This document shows, piece after piece, positions 29,646-38,661 of a stretch of DNA of 64,000 nt. A program made the position numbers and the translations under genes. The number at the start of each line of letters is the position of its first letter. Position 1 is the first letter of the stretch. The notes below the pieces were generated by a model. That model did no database searches, was not told the origin of the DNA, and saw only the letters and a list, made by a program, of their open reading frames with translations. Origin of the DNA: CBDAQR01 sp965199055 (GTDB lineage: Bacteria > Pseudomonadota > Gammaproteobacteria > Pseudomonadales > Halieaceae); contig CBDAQR010000003.1 in assembly GCA_965199055.1 (NCBI GenBank), positions 744,001-808,000 on the forward strand, in the 5' to 3' direction.

Positions 29646-30176
29646 CTAGGGCGAAGATTTACGTACGCGAATGACCCCTACGAAATTACAGGGGCGATAA
29701 GTGCTGTCGAGCTGGTCGCGGATAACGCCCTCCCAAGCCGTGCGGCAGGCATTGGTTGAGCCCGGCATGCAGAAGATCACAGTATTGTTGGCAAGCCCTC
29801 CAATGGCGCGGGACTGCACCGTTGACGAGCCGATCTCAGCAAGCGAGAGATTACGAAATACCTCACCGAAACCTTCGATTTCCTTGTCGAACAAGGGTTT
29901 GACCGCTTCAGGGGTGCTATCCCTGCCAGAAAAGCCCGTACCGCCGGTGACCAACACGGCCTCAACGCCCTCGTCGGCAATCCATCGCGACAACACCGCT
30001 CGAATAGCATAAATATCATCTTTTACTATCACTTTATCGGCCAGCTTGTGCCCTGCCTCCGTTGCGGAGTCCACCAGGTATTGACCCGAGGTATCATCTT
30101 CTTCACCACGTGTATCCGAGACCGTCAGCACGGCGATATCAAGTGGCTGCATTTGGGTGTCTGTCGCTTTCGACAC
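29646..30176 (-). CDS. moaB: Molybdenum cofactor biosynthesis protein MoaB
   Basis: This MogA/MoaB-family protein takes part in molybdopterin adenylylation. It has LTVSDTRGEEDDTSGQYL near residues 16-33, then VTGGTGFSGRDSTPEAVKPL and MPGSTNACRTAWEGVI. The length of 176 suits E. coli MoaB, which favours the ATG at 30176. This start lies 38 bp inside the upstream gene; a Met eight codons later would still overlap. It is paired with moeA. Confidence 0.92.
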   Translation of the reverse strand: MSKATDTQMQPLDIAVLTVSDTRGEEDDTSGQYLVDSATEAGHKLADKVIVKDDIYAIRAVLSRWIADEGVEAVLVTGGTGFSGRDSTPEAVKPLFDKEIEGFGEVFRNLSLAEIGSSTVQSRAIGGLANNTVIFCMPGSTNACRTAWEGVIRDQLDSTYRPCNFVGVIRVRKSSP

Positions 30177-31050
30177 TGCTCATCTCCCGGTTACTGAGGT
30201 CGGTATAGTACTGTTTCACATGTCCTGCGACATTGGTTCGCCAGGGCTGTTGCTTAATCGCGAACGTGTCCCGAATCTTGCCACAATCCAGGTCGCGCGA
30301 TATATCCTCGGCAGCCTCCTGACCCCCGTCAAGCTGCACAGCGCCGGCCGCGAACTCCTCGTATTGCGACGCTGTCGCCAACAACACCTCGGCGAACTCG
30401 TAACAGCTAGTGATATCTGAGCTGCAATAGTGGTAAACACCCCAGGCCTGAACCCCACAATCGAACTGATCCAGCATTCCTGATATTACCCGCGCGGCAT
30501 CTTCCGCAGGCAACGGGCAACCCCGATGCTTTCGGCTGAGCGCGAGGCTGCCACCCTGGTGCAATTGATCGAGCATATGGGTGGCCACATTGATGCCCAC
30601 CGGCGAGAAAACAGGACCCATGCGCAAGATAACGTGACGTTCACAGTGGTCGCGCAAAGCCGTCTCAGCGGCAATCAATAGCTGAGCGATACTGGAATCC
30701 CCATCGGGATAATCGTCTTCTCGATACTCTCTGCCCGAGTGACCAGAGAAAACACGTGCGCAGGACAAGAGCATGAAGGGAATTTTTAGGGTCTGGCTCG
30801 CTCTAGCCAACCATAGACTGCGGTTGATATCGACTTCGTGAACCCTTATTCCACCGTCTGCAGCGGATTGCAGGCGTGCATCAACGGCGAAGCCACAATC
30901 ACTACGCCGCAAGCTTTTTTTCGCCTGGCGTTCGCTCTTCCAGCGGCAGTCAGCTTTGCTGAGGCCAACAAATTCTCGGCCACGCTCGGTGAAGTAGTCG
31001 CAAAGTGCCTGTCCGACTGGCGTATCCGCACCGATGACTAGAACACGCAC
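30139..31050 (-). CDS. RmlD-like NAD(P)-binding protein, degenerate active site
   Basis: The 303-residue protein begins MRVLVIGADTPVGQALCDYF, a Rossmann start of the extended SDR/RmlD (dTDP-4-dehydrorhamnose reductase-like) family. LLSCARVFSGHSGREYREDD corresponds to the STDYVFDG region. The catalytic Tyr-x3-Lys that normally follows is not present; the segment reads PDGDSSIAQLLIAAETALRD. It therefore probably binds a nucleotide without acting as a reductase, or has another role. It lies between ssb and moaB-moeA on the same strand and overlaps moaB. Its function is unknown. Confidence 0.7.
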   Translation of the reverse strand: MRVLVIGADTPVGQALCDYFTERGREFVGLSKADCRWKSERQAKKSLRRSDCGFAVDARLQSAADGGIRVHEVDINRSLWLARASQTLKIPFMLLSCARVFSGHSGREYREDDYPDGDSSIAQLLIAAETALRDHCERHVILRMGPVFSPVGINVATHMLDQLHQGGSLALSRKHRGCPLPAEDAARVISGMLDQFDCGVQAWGVYHYCSSDITSCYEFAEVLLATASQYEEFAAGAVQLDGGQEAAEDISRDLDCGKIRDTFAIKQQPWRTNVAGHVKQYYTDLSNREMSSVESDRHPNAAT

Positions 31051-31068
31051 TGCTACCTCCAGGTCGCC

Positions 31069-31557
31069 CTAGAACGGTATATCGTCGTCGAATTCGTTGA
31101 AATCGGAAGCAGGCGCTGGCTGGCCCTGCTGTGGGGCGGGCGCTGCCGCCGGCGCATTAGCAGGCGCTGCGGCAGGTGGCGGGGCATAAGCGCCGCCCTG
31201 ATCCATGCCCTGGCCACCGCCGCGGCTGTCAAGCATCTGCATTTCGTTCGCGACGATCTCTGTGGTGTATTTATCCTGGCCGGACTGGTCTTGCCATTTG
31301 CGTGTGCGCAGAGAGCCCTCGACATAGACCTTGGATCCCTTGCGCAGGTACTCGCCTGCTATCTCAGCGAGTCGATTGAAAAACACTATTCGATGCCACT
31401 CAGTACGCTCCTGCGGCTGACCGGTCTGCTTGTCTTTCCAAGTCTCAGACGTCGCCAGGGAAATATTGGTGACAGCACCCCCCGAAGGCATATAGCGGGT
31501 CTCCGGGTCGTTGCCCAAATTGCCGATTAAAATGACTTTATTAATTCCCCGTGCCAT
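31069..31557 (-). CDS. ssb: Single-stranded DNA-binding protein
   Basis: It coats single-stranded DNA in replication and repair. The OB fold begins MARGINKVILIGNLGNDPET and runs to about residue 110, with WHRIVFFNRLAEIAGEYLRK. A Gly/Pro/Ala-rich linker follows, and the tip DFNEFDDDIPF is the site that recruits partner proteins. I chose the ATG at 31557, since the nine codons upstream are not family sequence. It lies 18 bp from the RmlD-like gene, and the position near uvrA is conserved in gammaproteobacteria. Confidence 0.96.
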   Translation of the reverse strand: MARGINKVILIGNLGNDPETRYMPSGGAVTNISLATSETWKDKQTGQPQERTEWHRIVFFNRLAEIAGEYLRKGSKVYVEGSLRTRKWQDQSGQDKYTTEIVANEMQMLDSRGGGQGMDQGGAYAPPPAAAPANAPAAAPAPQQGQPAPASDFNEFDDDIPF

Positions 31558-31648
31558 TCGATTTTCCCCTTCTCTTCGAACCAAAAACTATAACAATCCA
31601 GACTACCAATTGCGACAGCCGATCGCTGCAAATACGCGCAATCAGACG

Positions 31649-33012
31649 CTAGTTTCCGGCTTCCGGTAAAACTCCGTGATCGAACTCCTCTCCGTCTACC
31701 TTCAGATAGACGGTGTTCTCATCATCCAGCACCAGCAGATCAGCTACGCCAGCAGCCTGCTGCAGACGCTCAATCCATTCCGCACTTTGCAGCCCGTCTT
31801 CGGGTAAGCGCACCACCAGGTTCTCCAGGTCTCGAGGAGCCGTCATGGCAAAGCTCGCCAGCAGCCACAACAATGCTATCGCTGCACTGGCAAGCGCCAC
31901 GCCCACACTGCCGAAGGCCTGGAACATCGCACCGCCGATAGCGCCACCCGCGAATGCACCGAGAAACTGAAACGTGGAATAGACGCCTAACGCCGTACCC
32001 TTGCCTCCGGCGTAAACCGTCTTACTGACCAGGGAAGGCAAACTCGCTTCAAGGTAGTTAAAGCCAACAAAAAATAGCCACAGCGCAACATACACCGAGA
32101 AAGCTCCGCCCATGCCTCCCAACGGTCCCTGAGCTAACAAGATCACGAGAATAGCGAGTATGAATGCCGCCCGCAGCCGGCCCTTACGCTCCGCAAGAAT
32201 CATCAGAGGCACCATACCGAGAATCGAGAGTGCGAGCGTTGGCAAATACACCTGCCAGTGCGATTCGCGATGCAAGCCCAGTTGTTGCTCGAGCACGGTC
32301 GGCACCGACACAAACACCGCCATAAGAATGAAATGGAGCACAAATACGCCGAGATTGAGGCGCATCAAACCAAAATCACGCAGGGAGCGAGAAACCAAGC
32401 CGGGTATGGTTCCTACCTCACCGTGCAGGGTGCGCACCGTTCGCGTCCGCGGCACGGCAAACAGAACAATAACAATACCGACGAGGGCCAACAGCGCAGT
32501 GGCGTTAAATACCGCCTCCAGCCCCCCCAGGCAGCCAGCGCAGGGCCCACTACCAGCGCAATCGCGAAAGAGAGCCCGATACTCATTCCAACCAATGCCA
32601 TCGCCTTGGTTCTTTGCTCGTCACTGGTTAGGTCCGCTACCAGTGCCATCACCGTACTGGCGATCGCACCGGCGCCCTGCAGAAAACGGCCAAGGATAAC
32701 GCCCTCAATGGTCTCAGCCTGGGCAGCAACAACACTGCCACCTGCAAACAGGAGCAGTCCGAACACGATAACCGGCACCCTGCCTATGCGATCGGACAGC
32801 AGGCCCAGCGGTATCTGTAATATCGCCTGGGCCAAACCGTAAGCGCCCAGCGCGAGACCCAATAGGAACGCGGTACTACCCTGTAGCTCCGTACCGTACA
32901 AAGACAGCAGTGGCAGAACCATGAACAGGCCCAGCATACGAAAACTGTAGAGCCCGGCGAGCGCGGTTACGGCACGCCGTTCAAGGCTTGTCATGGGGGT
33001 TTCTGTAATCAA
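31649..33012 (-). pseudogene. MFS transporter with a frameshift
   Basis: Two overlapping frames together give one 12-helix major-facilitator permease. The first part (to about 32530) has LYGTELQGSTAFLLGLALGA, QIPLGLLSDRIGRVPVIVFG and GRFLQGAGAIASTVMAL. The second resumes with ALVGIVIVLFAVPRTRTVRT and ends in a soluble C-terminal domain. The break is at the run of seven C (32522-32528). Eight would restore GPALAAWGGLEAVFNATAL. It may be a true inactivation, a phase-variable tract or a sequencing error. The gene sits between ssb and uvrA, where this transporter family is conserved. Its substrate is unknown. Confidence 0.85.
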
Positions 33013-33104
33013 GGGGTCACTACCTGCTTAGCCGCTGCATCTTACCAGCAACGCTGCCGGGATACATCCGCGCGCCGTTACCTGACGTAGAAACTTCAGC
33101 AATT

Positions 33105-33134
33105 TTGCCAGGCCGGGAGCCATAGCCGTATAAT
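33105..33134 (+). promoter_or_regulatory. uvrA promoter candidate
   Basis: TTGCCA at 33105-33110, an 18-bp spacer and a perfect TATAAT at 33129-33134, about 58 bp before the uvrA ATG. I see no CTGT-N8-ACAG LexA box overlapping it. Confidence 0.55.
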
Positions 33135-33192
33135 TTAAGGTTTGGCGTTTTTACAGCATCCCCAATGGGGACCACAAGCTAACAGGGAGCCC

Positions 33193-36036
33193 ATGGACAA
33201 CATCCAGGTGCGCGGGGCCAGAACCCACAATCTAAAGAACATCGACCTAGAAATTCCGCGGGATAAGCTGGTCGTGATTACCGGCCTATCTGGCTCGGGC
33301 AAATCTTCACTGGCTTTTGACACCCTGTACGCAGAGGGCCAGCGGCGCTATGTGGAATCCCTCTCCACGTACGCCAGACAGTTCCTATCGATGATGGAAA
33401 AACCCGATATTGACCATGTCGAGGGCCTGTCACCGGCGATTTCAATCGAACAGAAGTCCACCTCTCATAACCCGCGCTCGACGGTCGGCACCATCACCGA
33501 GATCTACGATTATCTGCGACTGCTTTTTGCCCGCGTTGGCGATCCGCGCTGTCCCGATCACGATGAACCATTGGAAGCGCAGACGGTAAGCCAGATGGTC
33601 GATTCAGTGCTGGCCCTTCCTGAAGGCTCAAAATTGATGCTTTTGGCTCCGGTGGTGAGAGAGCGCAAGGGCGAACACCTGCACGTGTTTGAGGAACTGC
33701 GCGCCAGCGGCTTCGTACGGGCCCGCATTGACGGCATCGTGACAGACCTGGACGACACGCCAGAGCTGGAGAAGAACAAGAAACACACCATTGAAGTCGT
33801 TGTGGATCGCTTCAAGGTTCGCGAAGATTTGGGGATACGTCTGGCCGAATCGTTTGAAACCGCATTGCAGCTGACGGACGGTATCGCCTCCATCAGCTTC
33901 ATGGACGGAGACGATGAAGATATCCTGTTTTCCGCGAAGTTCGCCTGCCCAGTCTGTGGCCACAGTATCAGTGAGCTGGAACCCAAGCTGTTTTCCTTCA
34001 ACAACCCCGCCGGGGCTTGCCCTACCTGTGATGGCCTGGGCGTGCGCCAGTACTTCGATGACGAGCGTATAGTCCTGCACCCGGAAGCGAGCCTGGCTGA
34101 AGGCGCCATCCGCGGCTGGGACCGCCGCAATGTCTATTACTTCCACATGCTGACCTCTCTGGCAGAGCACTACGGCTTTGACATCGATAGTCCCTATAAC
34201 AAGCTGAGCAAGAAACATCGGCAGACTATTCTGCATGGCAGTGGCAAAGAGGAAATCTGCTTCTCCTACATTAATGACCGTGGCGACGTGTTTCAGCGGA
34301 CTCATCCCTTCGAGGGAATCATTCCCAACATGGAGCGCCGCTACCGAGATACAGAATCGCAGTCGGTGCGCGAGGAGCTTTCGAAATTTCTCAGCATTCA
34401 GGATTGTCCGGACTGTGGAGGCACCCGCCTGTGTCGCGACGCACGCCATGTTTATGTCGATAATCGCACGCTGCCATCTGTGGTTGAGATGTCAGTCGGT
34501 GCCGCTCAGGCGTATTTTGAGCAACTGCTGCTCGAGGGTCGCAAGGGCGAAATCGCTGAGAAGATTCTCAAGGAATTACAGGCCCGTTATCGCTTTCTTG
34601 TCGACGTCGGCCTGAACTACCTGACACTCAACCGCAGCGCTGAAACACTGTCTGGAGGTGAGGCACAGCGCATCAGGCTTGCCTCCCAAATCGGCGCTGG
34701 CCTGGTTGGTGTGATGTACATCCTTGATGAGCCCTCCATCGGGTTGCACCAGCGCGACAATGAGCGATTGCTCAATACGCTGACGCACCTGCGCGATCTC
34801 GGTAATACAGTGCTGGTTGTCGAGCACGATGAGGATGCTATTCGCACGGCCGATCACATTATCGACATTGGCCCTGGGGCCGGAGTGCACGGAGGCGAAG
34901 TCATCGCCCAGGGTAAGCTGCGCGATATCGTCAAAAATAAGCAATCACTCACCGGCGCATTTCTATCCGGCAAGAAGAGGATCGAAATACCCGCCCAGCG
35001 CACACCCATCGATGCCAAGCGGAAACTGGTGCTTGAGGGTGCCTCCGGCAATAATCTTCAGAACGTAACGCTGGAGATCCCGGTCGGCCTGATGACCTGT
35101 GTGACCGGTGTATCGGGCAGCGGTAAATCAACGCTCATCAACGCGACGCTCTACCCAATTACAGCGACCGAATTAAACGGCGCAACCACACTCACACCGG
35201 CCGCACATAAGACAGTCTCCGGACTTGAGCATATCGACAAGTGCATCGACATTGACCAAAGTCCGATCGGTCGTACCCCACGATCCAACCCAGCCACCTA
35301 CACCGGCATTTTCACCCCGATCAGAGAATTGTTTGCGGGCACTCAGGAGGCGCGCTCGCGCGGCTATAAACCAGGGCGGTTCAGCTTCAATGTCAAAGGT
35401 GGGCGGTGTGAGGCCTGCCAGGGCGATGGGGTCACCAAAGTGGAGATGCACTTTTTGCCCGACATCTACGTGCCCTGCGACGTGTGCAAAGGCAAGCGCT
35501 ACAACCGGGAAACTCTGGAGATTCGATACAAGGGTAAGAACATTCACGAAGTGCTGGAAATGACGGTTGAAGACGCCGTCGACTTTTTCAGCGCCGTACC
35601 CGCCATCAACAAGAAACTGCAAACCCTCATGGATGTCGGCCTGTCCTATATTCGTCTTGGCCAGGCGGCTACCACACTCTCGGGTGGAGAAGCACAGCGG
35701 GTGAAGCTTTCCCGCGAGCTATCCAAACGCGATACCGGCAATACCCTGTATATTCTCGATGAACCTACCACCGGACTGCACTTTCAGGATATTAAGCAGC
35801 TACTGGCAGTACTGCATCGACTGCGCGACCACGGCAATACAGTCGTAATCATTGAACACAACCTGGATGTCATCAAAACGGCAGACTGGATTGTAGATCT
35901 GGGCCCGGAAGGTGGCAGTGGCGGCGGCGAAATCATCGCCACAGGCACGCCAGAAGAGGTGGCAGAAGCCAGCCACTCCTTCACGGGCCGGTTTCTGAAG
36001 CCCATACTCGATGCGGCCCGCGGCAAAGCCGCTTAG
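33193..36036 (+). CDS. uvrA: Excinuclease ABC subunit A
   Basis: UvrA is the damage sensor of nucleotide excision repair; a dimer loads UvrB. Two ABC ATPase halves are visible: Walker A GLSGSGKSSL (residues 31-40) and GVSGSGKSTL (about 640), with signatures SGGEAQRIRLASQIG and LSGGEAQRVKLSRELS. Zinc-finger cysteines occur in CPVCGHSI...CPTCDG and in CEACQGDG...CDVCKG. The start at 33193 gives 947 residues, the normal length. An upstream in-frame start adds only non-conserved residues and overlaps the promoter. It is divergent from the MFS gene. Confidence 0.97.
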   Translation: MDNIQVRGARTHNLKNIDLEIPRDKLVVITGLSGSGKSSLAFDTLYAEGQRRYVESLSTYARQFLSMMEKPDIDHVEGLSPAISIEQKSTSHNPRSTVGTITEIYDYLRLLFARVGDPRCPDHDEPLEAQTVSQMVDSVLALPEGSKLMLLAPVVRERKGEHLHVFEELRASGFVRARIDGIVTDLDDTPELEKNKKHTIEVVVDRFKVREDLGIRLAESFETALQLTDGIASISFMDGDDEDILFSAKFACPVCGHSISELEPKLFSFNNPAGACPTCDGLGVRQYFDDERIVLHPEASLAEGAIRGWDRRNVYYFHMLTSLAEHYGFDIDSPYNKLSKKHRQTILHGSGKEEICFSYINDRGDVFQRTHPFEGIIPNMERRYRDTESQSVREELSKFLSIQDCPDCGGTRLCRDARHVYVDNRTLPSVVEMSVGAAQAYFEQLLLEGRKGEIAEKILKELQARYRFLVDVGLNYLTLNRSAETLSGGEAQRIRLASQIGAGLVGVMYILDEPSIGLHQRDNERLLNTLTHLRDLGNTVLVVEHDEDAIRTADHIIDIGPGAGVHGGEVIAQGKLRDIVKNKQSLTGAFLSGKKRIEIPAQRTPIDAKRKLVLEGASGNNLQNVTLEIPVGLMTCVTGVSGSGKSTLINATLYPITATELNGATTLTPAAHKTVSGLEHIDKCIDIDQSPIGRTPRSNPATYTGIFTPIRELFAGTQEARSRGYKPGRFSFNVKGGRCEACQGDGVTKVEMHFLPDIYVPCDVCKGKRYNRETLEIRYKGKNIHEVLEMTVEDAVDFFSAVPAINKKLQTLMDVGLSYIRLGQAATTLSGGEAQRVKLSRELSKRDTGNTLYILDEPTTGLHFQDIKQLLAVLHRLRDHGNTVVIIEHNLDVIKTADWIVDLGPEGGSGGGEIIATGTPEEVAEASHSFTGRFLKPILDAARGKAA

Positions 36037-36063
36037 AGCGACAGCTTCTTGAGCAGCCTTGAG

Positions 36064-36795
36064 CTAAAGCGACAGCTTCTTAAATAGTCCTTCCGGGATC
36101 AGGCGCACGATGAGCAATATGTAGCGCCAGAACCACGGCGTATAGAGCACGTTTTTTCCGCTACTGATCGCGCCGACAATATCGGCGGCAACCCGGTCGG
36201 GTTTTACGAAGAGAATGCCTTTTTCAATGTGTTCAGTCATCGGCGACTCGACGAATCCAGGTTTGACGGTCAATACGTTCACGCCATGGGCATGCAGCCT
36301 GTTGCGCATTCCCTGGGTGTAAGCCGATAGCGCCGCCTTGGCACTGCCATAGACATAGTTACTTTGCCGACCCCGATCACCCGCTACGGAGGACAGCACA
36401 GCAATGGTTCCACTGCCCTGTCGCTCAAACAGGCCACCGGCCACGGCCAGCAACTCGATGGCGCTTACGGCATTGACTCGAAACGCCTCGCGACTGCAAG
36501 CGACGTCATCCTGCACCCTTGCCTGGTCCGGCAATGTGCCTTGAGCGAGCAACAAGAAATCGAGCCCATGAGACCAGCAACTATCGAATAGCGTTTGCGC
36601 GGCTGCCTCGTCGAGTGCGTCATAGTTGTGCACAGACGTATGTGCCGCGCCTCTTGCCTGCAGGTCAGTCGCTATTGCCTCCAACCTCTCCCGGGAACGG
36701 CCTGCCAATAGCAGCTCATATCCCTCGCCTGCCAGACGCCGGGCCACCGCGAGCGCGATGGCCGAAGTGGCACCTACGATCAGGGCTCTTTTCAT
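36064..36795 (-). CDS. SDR reductase, DprE2-like
   Basis: It belongs to the short-chain dehydrogenases closest to mycobacterial DprE2. That enzyme reduces the keto intermediate made by DprE1 during conversion of decaprenyl-phosphoryl-ribose to -arabinose. The cofactor motif is IVGATSAIALAVARRLA near residues 6-22. The Tyr-x3-Lys pair is in NYVYGSAKAALSAYTQGM, and TVKPGFVESPMT follows. The C-terminus has a hydrophobic PWFWRYILLIVRLIPEG segment typical of this subgroup. The start overlaps the DprE1-like gene by 4 bp, so they act together. Substrate in this organism is inferred. Confidence 0.82.
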   Translation of the reverse strand: MKRALIVGATSAIALAVARRLAGEGYELLLAGRSRERLEAIATDLQARGAAHTSVHNYDALDEAAAQTLFDSCWSHGLDFLLLAQGTLPDQARVQDDVACSREAFRVNAVSAIELLAVAGGLFERQGSGTIAVLSSVAGDRGRQSNYVYGSAKAALSAYTQGMRNRLHAHGVNVLTVKPGFVESPMTEHIEKGILFVKPDRVAADIVGAISSGKNVLYTPWFWRYILLIVRLIPEGLFKKLSL

Positions 36796-38084
36796 GCTAT
36801 GTCCTCGGTTACACGCTGCCAGAACAGCGATTTCAGAGCAGGATCACGCATTTTCTCCAGCACCTCCCAGGCGGGGTATGCACGGCGAAAATCCACGCCG
36901 GTCATATGTGCGTCCTTGGCCGGATACACCGCGCCGTTGGCCTGGGCCACCAGCGCATCGAGCCTCTCGAAAAGGTTTGTCGTGCGCTCTCCGCGCCAGG
37001 GAAAATCCAACGCCAGTGTTGTACCCGGCCGTGGAAATGACAGGAGCCCGGGCGAGGGCTTGTCGCCAAACTCTTTTAAAACCGCAAGAAACGAGCCCTC
37101 TCCCGACCGTCGAATCTCGGCCAGAAGATCGGCGACGACATCAGCGGGTACAACGCATTGATACTGCCGAAAACCGCGCTTGCCATAGAGTCGGTTCCAA
37201 TGGCCGACGCCGTCCAAGGGGTAGTAAAACGAATACAGTGACTGCTGGGAGCGACGACGCTGCTCGCGCTGTCGGTGGTAATACGCGCTATTGAACAAGC
37301 CCAGAGTCAGCCGATTGACTGGTGAGATCGGCAGACTAAAGGGCACCTCAAAGCGCTGGGTCTGCGCCGTTACGGCGATTGCGCTATCCGAATGGTTCGC
37401 GCGGCTGAAATGACCTCGAACCTCACGATGCAGGCAATCAATCCACGCAACACTGTACTCGTAACTGCCATCGGATTCAGTGCTCAGCTCGAAAAAATCA
37501 GCCAGATTGCCAAACTTAATCGTTTCAGTGTCCAGCCACCCACCTTTTACCGGCTGCAACTGTAGCTCGACTTCCAGGATTACACCGGTTAGTCCCAGAC
37601 CACCGATGCTTGCATTAAACCAGTCGCTGTTCTCATTCGGGCTGCAGCTAATCAATTCTTCATTGCTACGCTGCAACAGTAACTCGCGGACGTGACAGCC
37701 GAAAGTGCCATTGCGGTGATGATTCTTTCCATGGACATCGTTAGCCACTGCGCCGCCCACGGTGGCGTACCGAGTTCCCGGCACCACCGGTAGAACCCAG
37801 CCAGCAGATAATGCCAACTCCAATAGCGCGCCGAGACTGAGTCCAGCTTCACAGCGAATCACACCGGAGTCACGATCAAACGCCAACACTCGATCCAATG
37901 AACCCGCTCTCACTACAGTGCCGTTTTGCGCCAGACACACGTCACCATAGCTGCGCCCATTACCGACCGCTAAACCTGCTTCAGGAAAACACGCTGACAC
38001 CCGATCCCTCCATGCGGGCATATGCGCCTGTTGCGGCGCATCGGGAAGACCTCCCCAGCTACGGAAAGACACGCTGAACCTCAA
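36792..38084 (-). CDS. FAD oxidoreductase, DprE1-like
   Basis: It resembles decaprenylphosphoryl-beta-D-ribose 2-oxidase. FAD-binding motifs are GNGRSYGDVCLAQNG (about 41-55), then TVGGAVANDVHGKNHHRNGT and GGLGLTGVILEVEL. The C-terminal YPAKDAHMTGVDFRRAYPAW carries the conserved Lys of the family active site. The length of 430 is near that of DprE1. Partner genes: the DprE2-like reductase downstream and a HAD hydrolase upstream, overlapping by 26 bp. The usual third enzyme, a UbiA phosphoribosyltransferase, is not in the window. The actual substrate may be another polyprenyl-linked pentose. Confidence 0.82.
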   Translation of the reverse strand: MRFSVSFRSWGGLPDAPQQAHMPAWRDRVSACFPEAGLAVGNGRSYGDVCLAQNGTVVRAGSLDRVLAFDRDSGVIRCEAGLSLGALLELALSAGWVLPVVPGTRYATVGGAVANDVHGKNHHRNGTFGCHVRELLLQRSNEELISCSPNENSDWFNASIGGLGLTGVILEVELQLQPVKGGWLDTETIKFGNLADFFELSTESDGSYEYSVAWIDCLHREVRGHFSRANHSDSAIAVTAQTQRFEVPFSLPISPVNRLTLGLFNSAYYHRQREQRRRSQQSLYSFYYPLDGVGHWNRLYGKRGFRQYQCVVPADVVADLLAEIRRSGEGSFLAVLKEFGDKPSPGLLSFPRPGTTLALDFPWRGERTTNLFERLDALVAQANGAVYPAKDAHMTGVDFRRAYPAWEVLEKMRDPALKSLFWQRVTEDIA

Positions 38085-38610
38085 ATCGCTCTCGTAAGCT
38101 CTCCAACAGGCCGGGCTGGTGTCCCGCCAACATCACCCCCGCGGCACGCTCCCAGATCGGTATATCCACGGCGCTGTTGCCAATATAGTCGAACCCGCTT
38201 TCTCCAAAGCGACTAACGAGGGCCTCCGATTTTTTGCGCCCGGTATTGTTGACCTGCCCATCGCTGGCAATTAAACCATCGAAGCAACCCAGATGATCAA
38301 AGACTGCCTGGGCAAGGATACTGTCCGAGCCGGTAGCCAGCACCGTCGGCCTCCCCTGGCTCTGCGCATCGCGAACGAAGTCCAACACTTCAGTGCGAAA
38401 ATCCAACGTCTCCGGATCAATAGACACTCGCCTGGCGACCTCTCGCTTGAATACTGCCTTACCGCGTAGGAGCCACAGCGGAAATAAGCACACGCGTAAG
38501 GGATTACGGAGAAGCAAATAGCGTAAAGATAGATGGAACATGTCACCCCGTATCAGGGTGCCATCCAAGTCCACCGCCAGCGCTGTTGTGGAAGAATTGG
38601 CTAGTTCCAT
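38059..38610 (-). CDS. HAD-family hydrolase, stand-alone
   Basis: This 183-residue phosphatase-like protein has all HAD motifs: DLDGTLIRGD near residues 14-23, the Ser/Thr motif in LATGSDSILAQ, Lys in GRKKSEALV and IGNSAVDIPIWERA. Its sequence resembles the N-terminal HAD domain of HAD-UbiA fusion proteins that accompany DprE1/DprE2 homologues in other proteobacteria. Here the frame stops at the end of the HAD part, with no prenyltransferase after it. It probably removes the 5-phosphate from a polyprenyl-phosphoryl-pentose, by analogy. It is the first gene of the three-gene set. Confidence 0.75.
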   Translation of the reverse strand: MELANSSTTALAVDLDGTLIRGDMFHLSLRYLLLRNPLRVCLFPLWLLRGKAVFKREVARRVSIDPETLDFRTEVLDFVRDAQSQGRPTVLATGSDSILAQAVFDHLGCFDGLIASDGQVNNTGRKKSEALVSRFGESGFDYIGNSAVDIPIWERAAGVMLAGHQPGLLESLRERFEVQRVFP

Positions 38611-38661
38611 GTAGCCGAAGTATAACAGTAGTAGTCCGACCTACCGGCCCGTATAGCGAAT

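Noticed and set aside
33013..33192. LexA box before uvrA
   Set aside because: No CTGT-N8-ACAG or close variant is visible, so SOS control is not claimed.
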